From the NCBI GenBank assembly GCA_000431135.1, contig HF987762.1:1-18529 (forward strand): DNA of 18,529 nucleotides, given 5' to 3'. The translations under genes were made by a program, and so were the position numbers. This document shows positions 7,265 through 14,069 of this stretch, piece by piece. Position 1 is the first letter of the stretch. Each line of letters opens with the position of its first letter. This DNA is from Clostridium sp. CAG:590. Lineage in GTDB: Bacteria > Bacillota > Clostridia > Lachnospirales > Lachnospiraceae. The notes beneath the pieces are model-generated. The model was not told the DNA's origin and ran no database searches. It saw only the letters and a list, made by a program, of their open reading frames with translations.

Positions 7265-7290
7265 TTGACAGGATGGGATGAATTGGGAAG
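7265..7290. other. Probable right attachment junction (element end / spoVT)
   Basis: SpoVT normally begins with a short strand ending Ile-Asp-Glu-Leu-Gly-Arg. Here the Asp-Glu-Leu-Gly-Arg codons (from 7277) are kept, but what precedes them (Thr-Gly-Trp) does not match, so homology starts at about 7277 with GATGAATTGGG. Serine recombinases leave a 2-bp core, often GA in Tn4451-like systems, so the GA at 7277-7278 is a candidate crossover point. The exact point cannot be fixed without the left junction. Confidence 0.6.
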
Positions 7291-7795
7291 GATCGTGGTG
7301 CCGAAGGAAATTCGCCGAACGTTGCGTATCCGCGAAGGCGACCCGTTGGAGATCTTTACGGATAAGGATGGGGAGATTATTTTAAAGAAATATTCGCCGA
7401 TTGGGGAGCTTGCTATATTTGCGCAGGAATATGTAGATGCGACTGCACAGATTCTTGGATGTCCGGTATGTGTGACTGACCGGGATCAGATTATTGCGGT
7501 TGCAGGAATGTCAAAGAAGGAGTTGCTTGGAAAATCGTTGCATAAGGAGTTAGAGGAGGCGATCAATGACCGGGAAGCGATCATGGCAAAAAAAGGTGAG
7601 AAAAAGTATATTCAGATCACCGGGGATGGAAATGATCTGTATGAAGGGCAGATTGTCCAGACGATCATCAGTGAGGGTGATGCAATCGGAGCGGTTGTTG
7701 TATTAAATAAAGACGGTAGGAATCCATTGACAGAAACAGAGCAAAAAGCAGCGATCATTGCAGCGAATTTTCTAGGAAAGCAAATGGAGGGCTGA
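7265..7795 (+). pseudogene. spoVT: SpoVT, 5'-truncated by the element
   Basis: SpoVT is an AbrB-type DNA-binding protein that tunes sigma-G-dependent genes in the forespore. The segment DELGRIVVPKEIRRTLRIRE followed by GDPLEIF is the near-invariant SpoVT/AbrB swapped-hairpin domain, and the rest (about residues 50-176) is its GAF-like domain ending in the typical FLGKQMEG. The native first strand and start codon (about the first ten residues) are missing. The frame can be read from a TTG at 7265, but no ribosome site precedes it and the replaced residues belong to the DNA-binding fold, so the product is probably not functional while the element is present. Apart from the 5' end there are no stops or frameshifts, which suggests a recent or reversible insertion. 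In Bacillus the gene lies before yabM-yabQ, as here. Confidence 0.88.
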
Positions 7796-8005
7796 AAGTT
7801 GCCTGAAAGGGCAAAATTTCTAGAAAAATCAAGGGCGTTGACAAAAATCAAGTGAAGAAAAACTTTGTTAGAAATGCACAATGAAAATTAAAAATAAATG
7901 TAGAAAAGATACAAAGTTAAAAGGCAAATTGAATATATTTTGTTGCATATCTCAACGGAAAATTCTACTAAATTGTACAAAAAACCGAAGAATCTGCCTA
8001 TTTGC
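7796..8005. other. A+T-rich gap between spoVT and the hup promoter
   Basis: I see no gene here. A small hairpin, TTGCC (7799-7803) with GGCAA (7810-7814), directly follows the spoVT stop codon and may weakly end its transcript, but it lacks a clear T run. The rest is A+T-rich leader or upstream DNA of hup. Confidence 0.5.
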
Positions 8006-8034
8006 TTGACAAACAAGGGGTAAACGAGTATAAC
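8006..8034 (+). promoter_or_regulatory. Strong sigma-A promoter of hup
   Basis: A perfect TTGACA (8006-8011) and TATAAC (8029-8034) are separated by exactly 17 bp. The transcript would carry a leader of about 70 nt with a small hairpin, CTTGCC (8046-8051) with GGCAAG (8059-8064), before the AGGAGG at 8094-8099. A strong promoter fits the abundance of HU. Confidence 0.88.
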
Positions 8035-8109
8035 TACTACTAGGACTTGCCTATTGGGGGCAAGGAATCAAAGAATACTATATAATTTTTAAGAGGAGGA
8101 ACTATTCCT

Positions 8110-8385
8110 ATGAACAAAACAGAGTTAGTTGCAGCTATGGCTGAGAAGACAGAATTATCTAAGAAAGATGCAGAGAAAGCTTTAAAGGCATTCACAGATG
8201 TAGTAGCAGAAGAATTAACAAAGGGTGAGAAGATTCAGTTAGTTGGATTCGGAACATTTGAAGTAGTTGACAGACCAGCTAGAGAGGGAAGAAATCCTAA
8301 GACTGGCGAGACAATGAAGATTGCAGCTTCAAAGGCTCCTAAGTTCAAAGCTGGTAAGGCTTTAAAGGATGTTGTAAACAAATAA
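8110..8385 (+). CDS. hup: HU family DNA-binding protein, 91 aa
   Basis: HU is the dimeric histone-like protein that bends and compacts DNA in the nucleoid and helps site-specific recombination. The sequence is full length and conserved from end to end: the helical dimer base (MNKTELVAAMAEKTELSKKD), then the beta-arm region with the family signature GFGTFEVVDRPAREGRNPKTG at about 47-67, where Pro intercalates in DNA, and the C-terminal helix GKALKDVVNK. The start has AGGAGG 10 nt upstream. It is transcribed from its own strong promoter and closed by a terminator, so it is expressed well above its neighbours. Codon choice is narrow, as expected for an abundant protein. Confidence 0.97.
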   Translation: MNKTELVAAMAEKTELSKKDAEKALKAFTDVVAEELTKGEKIQLVGFGTFEVVDRPAREGRNPKTGETMKIAASKAPKFKAGKALKDVVNK

Positions 8386-8406
8386 TTAAGATTTGTTGAA
8401 GGTGAG

Positions 8407-8440
8407 GGCTGTTGCATTTGCAACAGCCTTATTTCGTTTT
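8407..8440 (+). terminator. Terminator after hup
   Basis: GGCTGTTGC and GCAACAGCC form a perfect 9-bp stem around an ATTT loop, followed by TTATTTCGTTTT. The ribosome site of the next gene begins 3 bp later, so some read-through probably supplies it. Confidence 0.92.
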
Positions 8441-8452
8441 ATGGAGGGATAT

Positions 8453-8692
8453 ATGAGATTAGATAAATATTTGAAGGTGTCCCGTCTGATTAAGAGAAGA
8501 ACGGTGGCAAATGATGCCTGTGACGCAGGAAGGGTTATGGTGAATAACCGTGTTGCGAAGGCGTCAACGGATGTGAAAGTCGGGGATCGCATTGATATTG
8601 AGTTTGGCAATAAGACGGTTGCGGTAGAAGTAACAGCAATTGTGGAATCTACAAAAAAAGAGGATGCAAAAGACATGTTCACATACCTGTAG
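8453..8692 (+). CDS. rqcP: S4-domain RNA-binding protein RqcP (YabO), 79 aa
   Basis: The protein is a short S4 domain: MRLDKYLKVSRLIKRRTVAN is the helix pair that binds RNA, followed by the loop GRVMVNNRVAKAS and the strand KVGDRIDIEF. This small, S4-only architecture next to spoVT/yabP/yabQ is that of Bacillus YabO, now named RqcP, a factor that binds the 50S subunit and helps RqcH add alanine tails to stalled chains in ribosome quality control. I start at 8453 because GGAGG lies 5 nt upstream; an earlier in-frame start at 8393 would be translated through the hup terminator. The order matches Bacillus except that yabM and yabN are absent. Confidence 0.9.
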   Translation: MRLDKYLKVSRLIKRRTVANDACDAGRVMVNNRVAKASTDVKVGDRIDIEFGNKTVAVEVTAIVESTKKEDAKDMFTYL

Positions 8693-8700
8693 GAAAACTG

Positions 8701-8729
8701 GTATTTTTATCTCCTGTACAACATACAAT
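8701..8729 (+). promoter_or_regulatory. Sigma-E-like promoter before yabP
   Basis: CATACAAT at 8722-8729 is a perfect match to the sigma-E -10 element. GTATTTT at 8701-8707, 14 bp upstream, agrees with most of the -35 element. In Bacillus yabP and yabQ are made in the mother cell under sigma-E, so the site and the gene agree. Confidence 0.65.
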
Positions 8730-8765
8730 ACATCAAGTAAAGTTTGACAGGAGGGTGAACAGAAC

Positions 8766-9050
8766 ATGGAAGAGGTAAGAAACGGAAAGTCTCATAAGAT
8801 TACATTGAACAACAGAGGGGCAGGAGTGATCACGGGAGTGAACGCAGTGATTTCCTTTGATCCGAATGAAGTATTGTTAGAAACGGAACAAGGGGTGCTG
8901 CTGATAAAGGGAACCGATCTGAACGTAACAAAGTTGACCTTGGAAAAAGGAGAAGTGGAAGTGGACGGCAGGGTGGATTCCTTTACATATTCCGATCTTA
9001 AGCCGGGCATGAAAGGTGAAAATGGATTGTTCAACCGCCTGTTTAAGTAA
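8766..9050 (+). CDS. yabP: Sporulation protein YabP, 94 aa
   Basis: This is a member of the YabP/YqfC family, small beta-rich proteins of the mother cell made during sporulation; the molecular role is not established. The strand pattern HKITLNNRGAGVITGVNAVI, then SFDPNEVLLETEQGVLLIKG and the segment LEKGEVEVDGRVDSFTY are family hallmarks. Length is normal. AGGAGGG stands 10 nt before the ATG, and a sigma-E-like promoter lies about 40 bp upstream. It is followed after 9 bp by yabQ, with which it forms an operon in all well-known spore formers. Confidence 0.95.
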   Translation: MEEVRNGKSHKITLNNRGAGVITGVNAVISFDPNEVLLETEQGVLLIKGTDLNVTKLTLEKGEVEVDGRVDSFTYSDLKPGMKGENGLFNRLFK

Positions 9051-9059
9051 GGGGAGTGC

Positions 9060-9482
9060 ATGGCGGATTTGATATATGCCGAGGCAGAGTTGTTTGTGGT
9101 GTGTTTGCTGTTAGGAGCGGTGTTAGCACTGGTATATGACGGTGTGCGTATTTTTCGGATGCTGATTCCTCATAAAGAGATTGTCGTGGATATAGAAGAT
9201 CTTGCTTTCTGGATGTTTACGGCATGGATGGTATTCCGGACACTGTTTTATTATAATCGTGGAGCATTGAGGGGATATGCCTTTTTGGGGATGTTTCTGG
9301 GTGTATTGATCTATATGCTTACCATAAGCAGAATTTTGATGTTTCTGGCGGATAAGATCGTACCCTGCTGGAAAAAAGGGGTGGGGTTGGTGGTCAGACC
9401 GATCGTGTCTATGAAGCGGTCTGTGATAAAAACATTGAAAAAAGCGTTGGCAGAGGTTAAAATGGCAGTAAAGAGTAGATAA
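9060..9482 (+). CDS. yabQ: Spore cortex biosynthesis protein YabQ, 140 aa, membrane protein
   Basis: YabQ is an integral membrane protein of the mother cell needed for the spore cortex in Bacillus. Three hydrophobic segments are seen, at about residues 8-30, 48-66 and 72-97. The conserved stretch LLGAVLALVYDGVRIFRML with an acidic Val-Asp-Ile-Glu-Asp after it is typical. The C-terminal 35 residues are basic and cytoplasmic by the positive-inside rule. GGGGAG ends 3 nt before the ATG. It is shorter than the Bacillus homologue but similar to clostridial ones. The next gene starts after 19 bp. Confidence 0.93.
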   Translation: MADLIYAEAELFVVCLLLGAVLALVYDGVRIFRMLIPHKEIVVDIEDLAFWMFTAWMVFRTLFYYNRGALRGYAFLGMFLGVLIYMLTISRILMFLADKIVPCWKKGVGLVVRPIVSMKRSVIKTLKKALAEVKMAVKSR

Positions 9483-9501
9483 ATGAGAAACGGGTGATCA
9501 A

Positions 9502-9804
9502 ATGAGCAGACGTCGTAAGAGAAAAAAGAAAATGAAAAAAGGACTTCCGTTGATCGTAGTTGTCGTGATCGTGTTTGTTGTCTGTGTGGGAATCCGCTCC
9601 GCATCTTTGAAAAAACAAAGTGGAGAACTTACAAAGAAGCAGGAGATACTGGAAAGCCAGATCAAAGAGGAGGAACAACGGACAAAAGACCTGGAAGCAT
9701 TAGAGAAATATATGCAGACAAAGAAATATATGGAAGATATTGCAAAGAACAAACTTGGTCTGGTGTATCCGGATGAGATATTGATCGAACCTGGGAATAA
9801 ATGA
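9502..9804 (+). CDS. divIC: Septum formation initiator, DivIC/FtsB family, 100 aa
   Basis: DivIC is a bitopic division protein that joins FtsL and DivIB at the septum. The pattern is complete: a strongly basic N-terminus (SRRRKRKKKMKK), one membrane span at about 14-31, a coiled coil at about 35-72 rich in Lys, Gln and Glu, and the family-typical end in which IAKNKLGLVYPDEILI matches the AR-x-LG-hydrophobic-x-P-x-E consensus. The ribosome site is weak (GGGTG), so expression may rely on coupling with yabQ 19 bp upstream. The order yabQ-divIC-spoIIE is conserved across spore formers. Confidence 0.93.
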   Translation: MSRRRKRKKKMKKGLPLIVVVVIVFVVCVGIRSASLKKQSGELTKKQEILESQIKEEEQRTKDLEALEKYMQTKKYMEDIAKNKLGLVYPDEILIEPGNK

Positions 9805-9827
9805 TCGCAGAACATAACCGTAAAAGG

Positions 9828-9834
9828 TGTCGGA
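9828..9834 (+). promoter_or_regulatory. Possible Spo0A box before spoIIE
   Basis: TGTCGGA differs by one base from the Spo0A box TGTCGAA and lies about 25 bp upstream of the -35 element of the spoIIE promoter. Spo0A~P activates spoIIE in Bacillus. A single degenerate site is weak evidence by itself. Confidence 0.35.
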
Positions 9835-9858
9835 AGTTGCGGATATATTCGTGGCAAA

Positions 9859-9891
9859 CTGACAGATTGCGGACAAGGAATCTGTTATACT
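9859..9891 (+). promoter_or_regulatory. spoIIE promoter with a 21-bp spacer
   Basis: CTGACA (9859-9864) and TATACT (9886-9891) are near-consensus sigma-A elements, but 21 bp apart instead of 17. The same odd spacing marks the spoIIE and spoIIG promoters of Bacillus, which need Spo0A~P. Transcription would start at about 9898. Confidence 0.65.
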
Positions 9892-9895
9892 CTGT

Positions 9896-9913
9896 CCCAC
9901 TAGAGATAGTGGG
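9896..9913 (+). promoter_or_regulatory. Hairpin over the spoIIE ribosome site
   Basis: CCCACTA (9896-9902) and TAGTGGG (9907-9913) form a perfect inverted repeat with a GAGA loop; its last three G belong to the Shine-Dalgarno GGGAGGA. If the transcript starts at about 9898, its very 5' end would fold onto its own ribosome site. An operator role in DNA is also possible. Confidence 0.5.
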
Positions 9914-9924
9914 AGGAATGCAAT

Positions 9925-12018
9925 ATGCGATATAAGATAGAATATTTGGGGATACATATCCTTGCATTTCTGGTAGCAAGATGCTGCCTGTTTGGAATGT
10001 ATCCTTTTGTTGTGCCATTTTTTATGGCGGCGTACTTACAGGAACAGAGTTCATTTGGAATATTTATAGCTTTAATGCTTGGGGTGGCAAGTTATATGGA
10101 TGGAGCTGCCATGATCAGATATGGACTGGTGCTCGTATTTTTACTTGGTATGTTAAAGAGTACGGATCGCAGTAAGATCTTTGCAAATAATTATCAGATT
10201 GCACTGGCGAGCGGCGGTGTCCTGTGGGCAGTCAGTATGCCTTATCAATTTCTGATCACAGGAAAGGAGATCAGTGTGATCTACACATTGTTAGAAGCAA
10301 TCTTATGTGGCTGTTCCGTTCTGATCTTCCAGCAGGGCATGACGGCACTCCGTTCGGGAACGGGGAGAATGTTTGCAGACAACAAACGTTTTGTGGGTAT
10401 ATTTGCATTATTGGCAACAGCGTTGTTTGGCTGTCCGGCGGGAAAAGGAGCATTTTCTGTCTTGTTTGTTATCTGTGGTTATCTGCTCCTTTATAACACT
10501 TACCGGTTTGACGGAAGTATCGGTATTGCAACGGGAAGCATTACCGGTTTGGTACTTGCATTCCGAATGGGGGATGTATCGTATCTTGCCGTTATGATCC
10601 TGTTGGCAAGCCTTGCCGTGATCATGAAAGAACTTGGCAAACCCGGAGTGCTTTTGTCCTATTTTGCCGGTTATCTGCTGCTGGGGGTATTATATCACCA
10701 CGCATTGTTAGAAGCCGCATCCTTGACAGGGGCAGTAGCAGTATCCGTTTTGTTTCTGCTGACACCTTCTGTATGGCTGAAGCGTGTTCCGATAAGGAAG
10801 GAGGATGTGACAGCCTTATCGCAGGATATCCTGATTCAGGAAGCGAGCCGGAAGCGGATCGAGAAGTTTGGACAGGCATTTGTTGCGATGGAAAAGATAT
10901 TATCGGAGCAGGAGGAGCAGGCACAGGATCTTCCGAACGGATTGAGCAATATGTATCTGAGCGGAGATGGTATTTCGCTGCTAAATGCGGTCGAATCACA
11001 GAGTAACCGGCTGGCAGAACTGCGACACAATTTTATCCGGCAGTTGGGACAGATCGGGGAAGTGATCCAGACATTTCCGGTTACGCTGTCAGAGCGTTCT
11101 TTGCAGATAGAAGTGTTTGAATGCAGGGTAACGGCACGGTTTAGCAGAATGGGAGTCAATGTGACGAAAGCGGTTATGGTAAAGGATGCAGAGCAGCGTT
11201 TAAAAGTATATCTGAGTTGTTATCTGGACAAAGAAAAGGTGGTTACGGGAAAGAAGATGGCGCAGGCACTTTGCGGCATTGTCGGTAAAGAAATGGTATG
11301 TGTAGAACGAGCGGAAGATGCGGTCAGCAGAAGGGAAAGCAGGTTTGCATTTACGGAGCAGGCGGAGTATATGCTGACAACCGGGATTGTGCGGTGTAAC
11401 CGAAGTGGGGAGGCGCTTTGCGGAGATAATTTTTCGGTGATCCGGCTGGAAAATGGGAAAGCGGTTTTGATGATATCTGATGGTATGGGAAGTGGAGAGA
11501 CTGCGAATACGAAAAGCGGTCAGGTTGTGGAATTGTTAGAACAATTGCTTTCGGCAGGATTTGGGCGGGGACTGGCGATTGAATTGTTGAATTCCTGTAT
11601 CAGTTTTTTAGATAATGGCAGGACCAGCTCGACATTAGATCTTACGGTGTTGGATCTGTACACCGGGATGACGGATTTTGTGAAACTTGGTGCTTCGACA
11701 ACATTTATACGGAGAAAAGGGCAGGTGGAGTGTATCCGTTCCACATCGCTTCCGGTAGGAGTGCTTGAACAGGTAGAATTTGACACCTGCGAGAGAAAGC
11801 TATATCATGGGGATATTATTGTAATGGTAAGTGACGGGGTATTGGACAGTATTCTGTTTGAGAATAAAGAAACGTATCTTGCAGATCTGATCGCAAATGC
11901 GGATACGAACAATGCACAGAAAATGGCAGATATGATCATGCAGGAGATCGTATCCATGCAAAGAGGACAGATGCGGGATGACAGCACGATTTTAGTGGCT
12001 GGTGTGTGGGAACGATAA
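9925..12018 (+). CDS. spoIIE: Stage II sporulation protein E, membrane PP2C-type phosphatase, 697 aa
   Basis: SpoIIE dephosphorylates the anti-anti-sigma factor SpoIIAA, which frees sigma-F in the forespore, and also helps place the polar septum with FtsZ. The N-terminal 290 or so residues contain about ten hydrophobic spans. A cytoplasmic linker follows (about 295-480), then the PP2C/SpoIIE domain with metal-binding motifs DGMGSGE (Asp519), SDGVLD (Asp637) and RDDST (Asp685, Asp686). It is shorter than the 827-residue Bacillus protein, mainly in the membrane and linker parts, as in other clostridia. The ATG at 9925 has GGGAGGA upstream. It has its own Spo0A-type promoter and lies after divIC. 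The next gene, tilS, starts 44 bp on. Confidence 0.96.
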   Translation: MRYKIEYLGIHILAFLVARCCLFGMYPFVVPFFMAAYLQEQSSFGIFIALMLGVASYMDGAAMIRYGLVLVFLLGMLKSTDRSKIFANNYQIALASGGVLWAVSMPYQFLITGKEISVIYTLLEAILCGCSVLIFQQGMTALRSGTGRMFADNKRFVGIFALLATALFGCPAGKGAFSVLFVICGYLLLYNTYRFDGSIGIATGSITGLVLAFRMGDVSYLAVMILLASLAVIMKELGKPGVLLSYFAGYLLLGVLYHHALLEAASLTGAVAVSVLFLLTPSVWLKRVPIRKEDVTALSQDILIQEASRKRIEKFGQAFVAMEKILSEQEEQAQDLPNGLSNMYLSGDGISLLNAVESQSNRLAELRHNFIRQLGQIGEVIQTFPVTLSERSLQIEVFECRVTARFSRMGVNVTKAVMVKDAEQRLKVYLSCYLDKEKVVTGKKMAQALCGIVGKEMVCVERAEDAVSRRESRFAFTEQAEYMLTTGIVRCNRSGEALCGDNFSVIRLENGKAVLMISDGMGSGETANTKSGQVVELLEQLLSAGFGRGLAIELLNSCISFLDNGRTSSTLDLTVLDLYTGMTDFVKLGASTTFIRRKGQVECIRSTSLPVGVLEQVEFDTCERKLYHGDIIVMVSDGVLDSILFENKETYLADLIANADTNNAQKMADMIMQEIVSMQRGQMRDDSTILVAGVWER

Positions 12019-12062
12019 GAATTAATATATGCCTGCCGGAATTCGGACGTGAAGGAGATAAA

Positions 12063-13547
12063 ATGACGGAGAAAGTACGACAATATATGATGGAACATCA
12101 TATGGTAGACAAGGGTGATCGCATTGTACTGGGGGTATCCGGAGGTGTAGATTCGGTTGCACTCCTTTTGATGCTTTCTGAGGTGCAAAAAGAATGGGAT
12201 CTGACGCTGCATGTGGTACATGTTCACCACGGCATTCGGAAAGAGGCAGAGCAGGATGTGAAGGCCGTCCGTGGCCTGTGTGAGAGATTAGAAGTTCCCT
12301 GCTATGTGTTTTATGATGATGTTCCGGAACTTGCAAAGCAGGAAAAGATGTCAGAGGAAGAGATGGGACGGATATGCCGTTATCGTCATTTTGCCGAGGT
12401 GGCACAACAGGTAAATGCAGGAACGATAGCAGTTGCCCATCACATGGATGACCAGGCAGAGACGGTATTGTTTCATCTGATACGGGGAAGTCAGCTTGCA
12501 GGTATGCGGGGGATGCTTCCGGTCAGTGAATGGAAGGATGCACAAAGCGGCAGCATATATAAGATGATACGTCCATTTCTTGATTGCAGAAAAGAAGAAT
12601 TGACAGCATATGTCGCACGAAAACAAGAGGCGTGGAATGAGGATGACACAAACAGGGAGAATGCGTATTCCAGAAACCGCTTGAGAAACAAAGTACTTCC
12701 AGAGCTGCAAAGTATCAATGCTCAGGCTGTTTTGCATATTGCAGAATTTGCAAAACAGGCATCGGAGTATGAGAATTTTCTGCAAAGCATGGTCAATGCC
12801 TACATAGAGCAGAATGTAGAACAGAATGTACAGGGGAATTATGTGTTAGACCGTAAGCAGTTGCGGCAGCAGGAGGAGGTATTGATCCGCTCGGTATTGT
12901 ACCGGTTGATCTGCATGGCGGGCGAACACAAAAAGGATATTACAACCGTTCATGTGCAGGCGGTGGATGAGCTGCTAGATGGACAGACCGGGAAAATATG
13001 TATGCTGCCTTATGGTGTACGGGCAGTTACTTCGTATGAAAAACTGATAATTGGGAAATGCTTTGAAAAGGAGACGGAACATGATCAGGGAATGATACAG
13101 ATTCTTGATCTGAATACCTTGAAATATGGAGAAGCACAACGGTATGTTCTCGATAATGGAAGTATATTGTCAGCAACAATGCTGGATTTTCAGAAGATGT
13201 CAGAGGATGATAGGGAGAATTTATTGATCAATATTAGAAATTCTAAAAATAACTATACGAAATTCTTTGGTTGTGATACAATAAAGAATACGTTGTATAT
13301 TCGAAAACCAATGGAAAACGACTATCTGACGATTGATGAAGATGGCAACCGAAAGAAACTGCGGCGGTATTTTATTGATGCAAAGATACCGGAGAAACAG
13401 AGAATGGATGTGCCGGTTATTGCGTGCGATAATGACATTTTATGGATTGTCGGAGTCCGGAGAAGCGAGGGATATCGGGTATATGCAAATACACAATATA
13501 TATTAGAATTGAGATACGAAGGAGTAAGCGATGAACTATCATATTGA
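12063..13547 (+). CDS. tilS: tRNA(Ile)-lysidine synthetase TilS, 494 aa
   Basis: TilS adds lysine to C34 of the tRNA-Ile with CAU anticodon, using ATP, so that it reads AUA codons and is charged with isoleucine; it is essential in most bacteria. The N-terminal N-type ATP pyrophosphatase domain has the P-loop SGGVDS at 26-31, and the segments VHVHHGIR (about 56-63) and AHHMDDQAETVLFHLIRGS are typical. The C-terminal TilS domain includes KKLRRYFIDAKIPEKQR near residues 435-450 and ends with the usual VGVRRSEGYRV. I start at 12063 (GGAG 5 nt upstream) and not at 12006, which would overlap spoIIE. Length is normal. Its end overlaps hpt by 17 bp. Confidence 0.96.
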   Translation: MTEKVRQYMMEHHMVDKGDRIVLGVSGGVDSVALLLMLSEVQKEWDLTLHVVHVHHGIRKEAEQDVKAVRGLCERLEVPCYVFYDDVPELAKQEKMSEEEMGRICRYRHFAEVAQQVNAGTIAVAHHMDDQAETVLFHLIRGSQLAGMRGMLPVSEWKDAQSGSIYKMIRPFLDCRKEELTAYVARKQEAWNEDDTNRENAYSRNRLRNKVLPELQSINAQAVLHIAEFAKQASEYENFLQSMVNAYIEQNVEQNVQGNYVLDRKQLRQQEEVLIRSVLYRLICMAGEHKKDITTVHVQAVDELLDGQTGKICMLPYGVRAVTSYEKLIIGKCFEKETEHDQGMIQILDLNTLKYGEAQRYVLDNGSILSATMLDFQKMSEDDRENLLINIRNSKNNYTKFFGCDTIKNTLYIRKPMENDYLTIDEDGNRKKLRRYFIDAKIPEKQRMDVPVIACDNDILWIVGVRRSEGYRVYANTQYILELRYEGVSDELSY

Positions 13548-14055
13548 TGAGATGATTTCGGAAGAGAAGGTAGATGCCCGGATCTGTGAACTTGCGAACC
13601 AGTTGAACCGTGATTATGCGGGCAAAGAGCTTCATTTGGTGATTATTTTGAAAGGCAGTATTTTCTTTGCGTGTGAGCTTGCAAAGAGAATAACGGTTCC
13701 TGTGACGATGGATTTTATGTCGGTCTCTTCTTATGGCGATGGTATGGTTTCCGCTGGCAATATTACAATTAAAAAAGAACTGGATGAGGATATTGAAGGT
13801 AAGAATGTATTGATCATTGAGGATATTGTTGATTCGGGTAATACGTTGTTTCATCTTAAGAAGCTGTTGGGAGCACGGGGACCGGAGACTCTTAAGATTA
13901 TTACATTGTTAGATAAGCCGGACAGAAGAACGGCAGATATAGACGTTGATTACTGCGGATTTGTTATTGAGGACAAATTTGTGGTGGGATACGGTCTTGA
14001 TTATGCACAGAAACATCGGAATCTTCCATATATTGGTGTGGTTGTGCAAGAGTGA
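13531..14055 (+). CDS. hpt: Hypoxanthine phosphoribosyltransferase, 174 aa
   Basis: The enzyme converts hypoxanthine (and usually guanine) with PRPP to IMP (GMP) for purine salvage in the cytoplasm. The PRPP-binding loop VLIIEDIVDSGNTL is at 93-106 with the acidic pair Glu97-Asp98, preceded by the flexible-loop segment MSVSSYGDGMVSAG. The end has the HPRT pattern FVVGYGLDYAQKHRNLPYIG. Length is normal for the bacterial family. The start lies inside the end of tilS with AAGGAG before it, so translation is coupled; the pair tilS-hpt followed by ftsH is highly conserved in Firmicutes. The gene is also called hprT in Bacillus. Confidence 0.97.
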   Translation: MNYHIDEMISEEKVDARICELANQLNRDYAGKELHLVIILKGSIFFACELAKRITVPVTMDFMSVSSYGDGMVSAGNITIKKELDEDIEGKNVLIIEDIVDSGNTLFHLKKLLGARGPETLKIITLLDKPDRRTADIDVDYCGFVIEDKFVVGYGLDYAQKHRNLPYIGVVVQE

Positions 14056-14069
14056 TATAAAGGAGATTA

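Larger units (their letters stand above)
1..7276. mobile_element. Right part of an integrative element with a triple serine recombinase module, inserted in spoVT
   Basis: The stretch left of the spoVT remnant carries an XRE repressor, a TnpW-like protein and three consecutive large serine recombinases ending about 180 bp before the junction. Recombinases at one end of an element, pointing toward the target gene, are typical of Firmicute integrative and conjugative or mobilisable elements. The right boundary is inferred from where SpoVT homology begins (about 7277). The left boundary, any conjugation genes and the 5' end of spoVT must lie before position 1, so the size and transfer mode of the element cannot be judged here. 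Confidence 0.85.

Noticed and set aside
7093..7281. 62-codon frame between recombinase 3 and spoVT
   Set aside because: It runs through the operon terminator hairpin and across the attachment junction, and has no ribosome site.
7839..7890. Second hup promoter starting at TTGACA (7839-7844)
   Set aside because: No -10 element is found at 16-18 bp; only a poor TTGTTA at about 21 bp.
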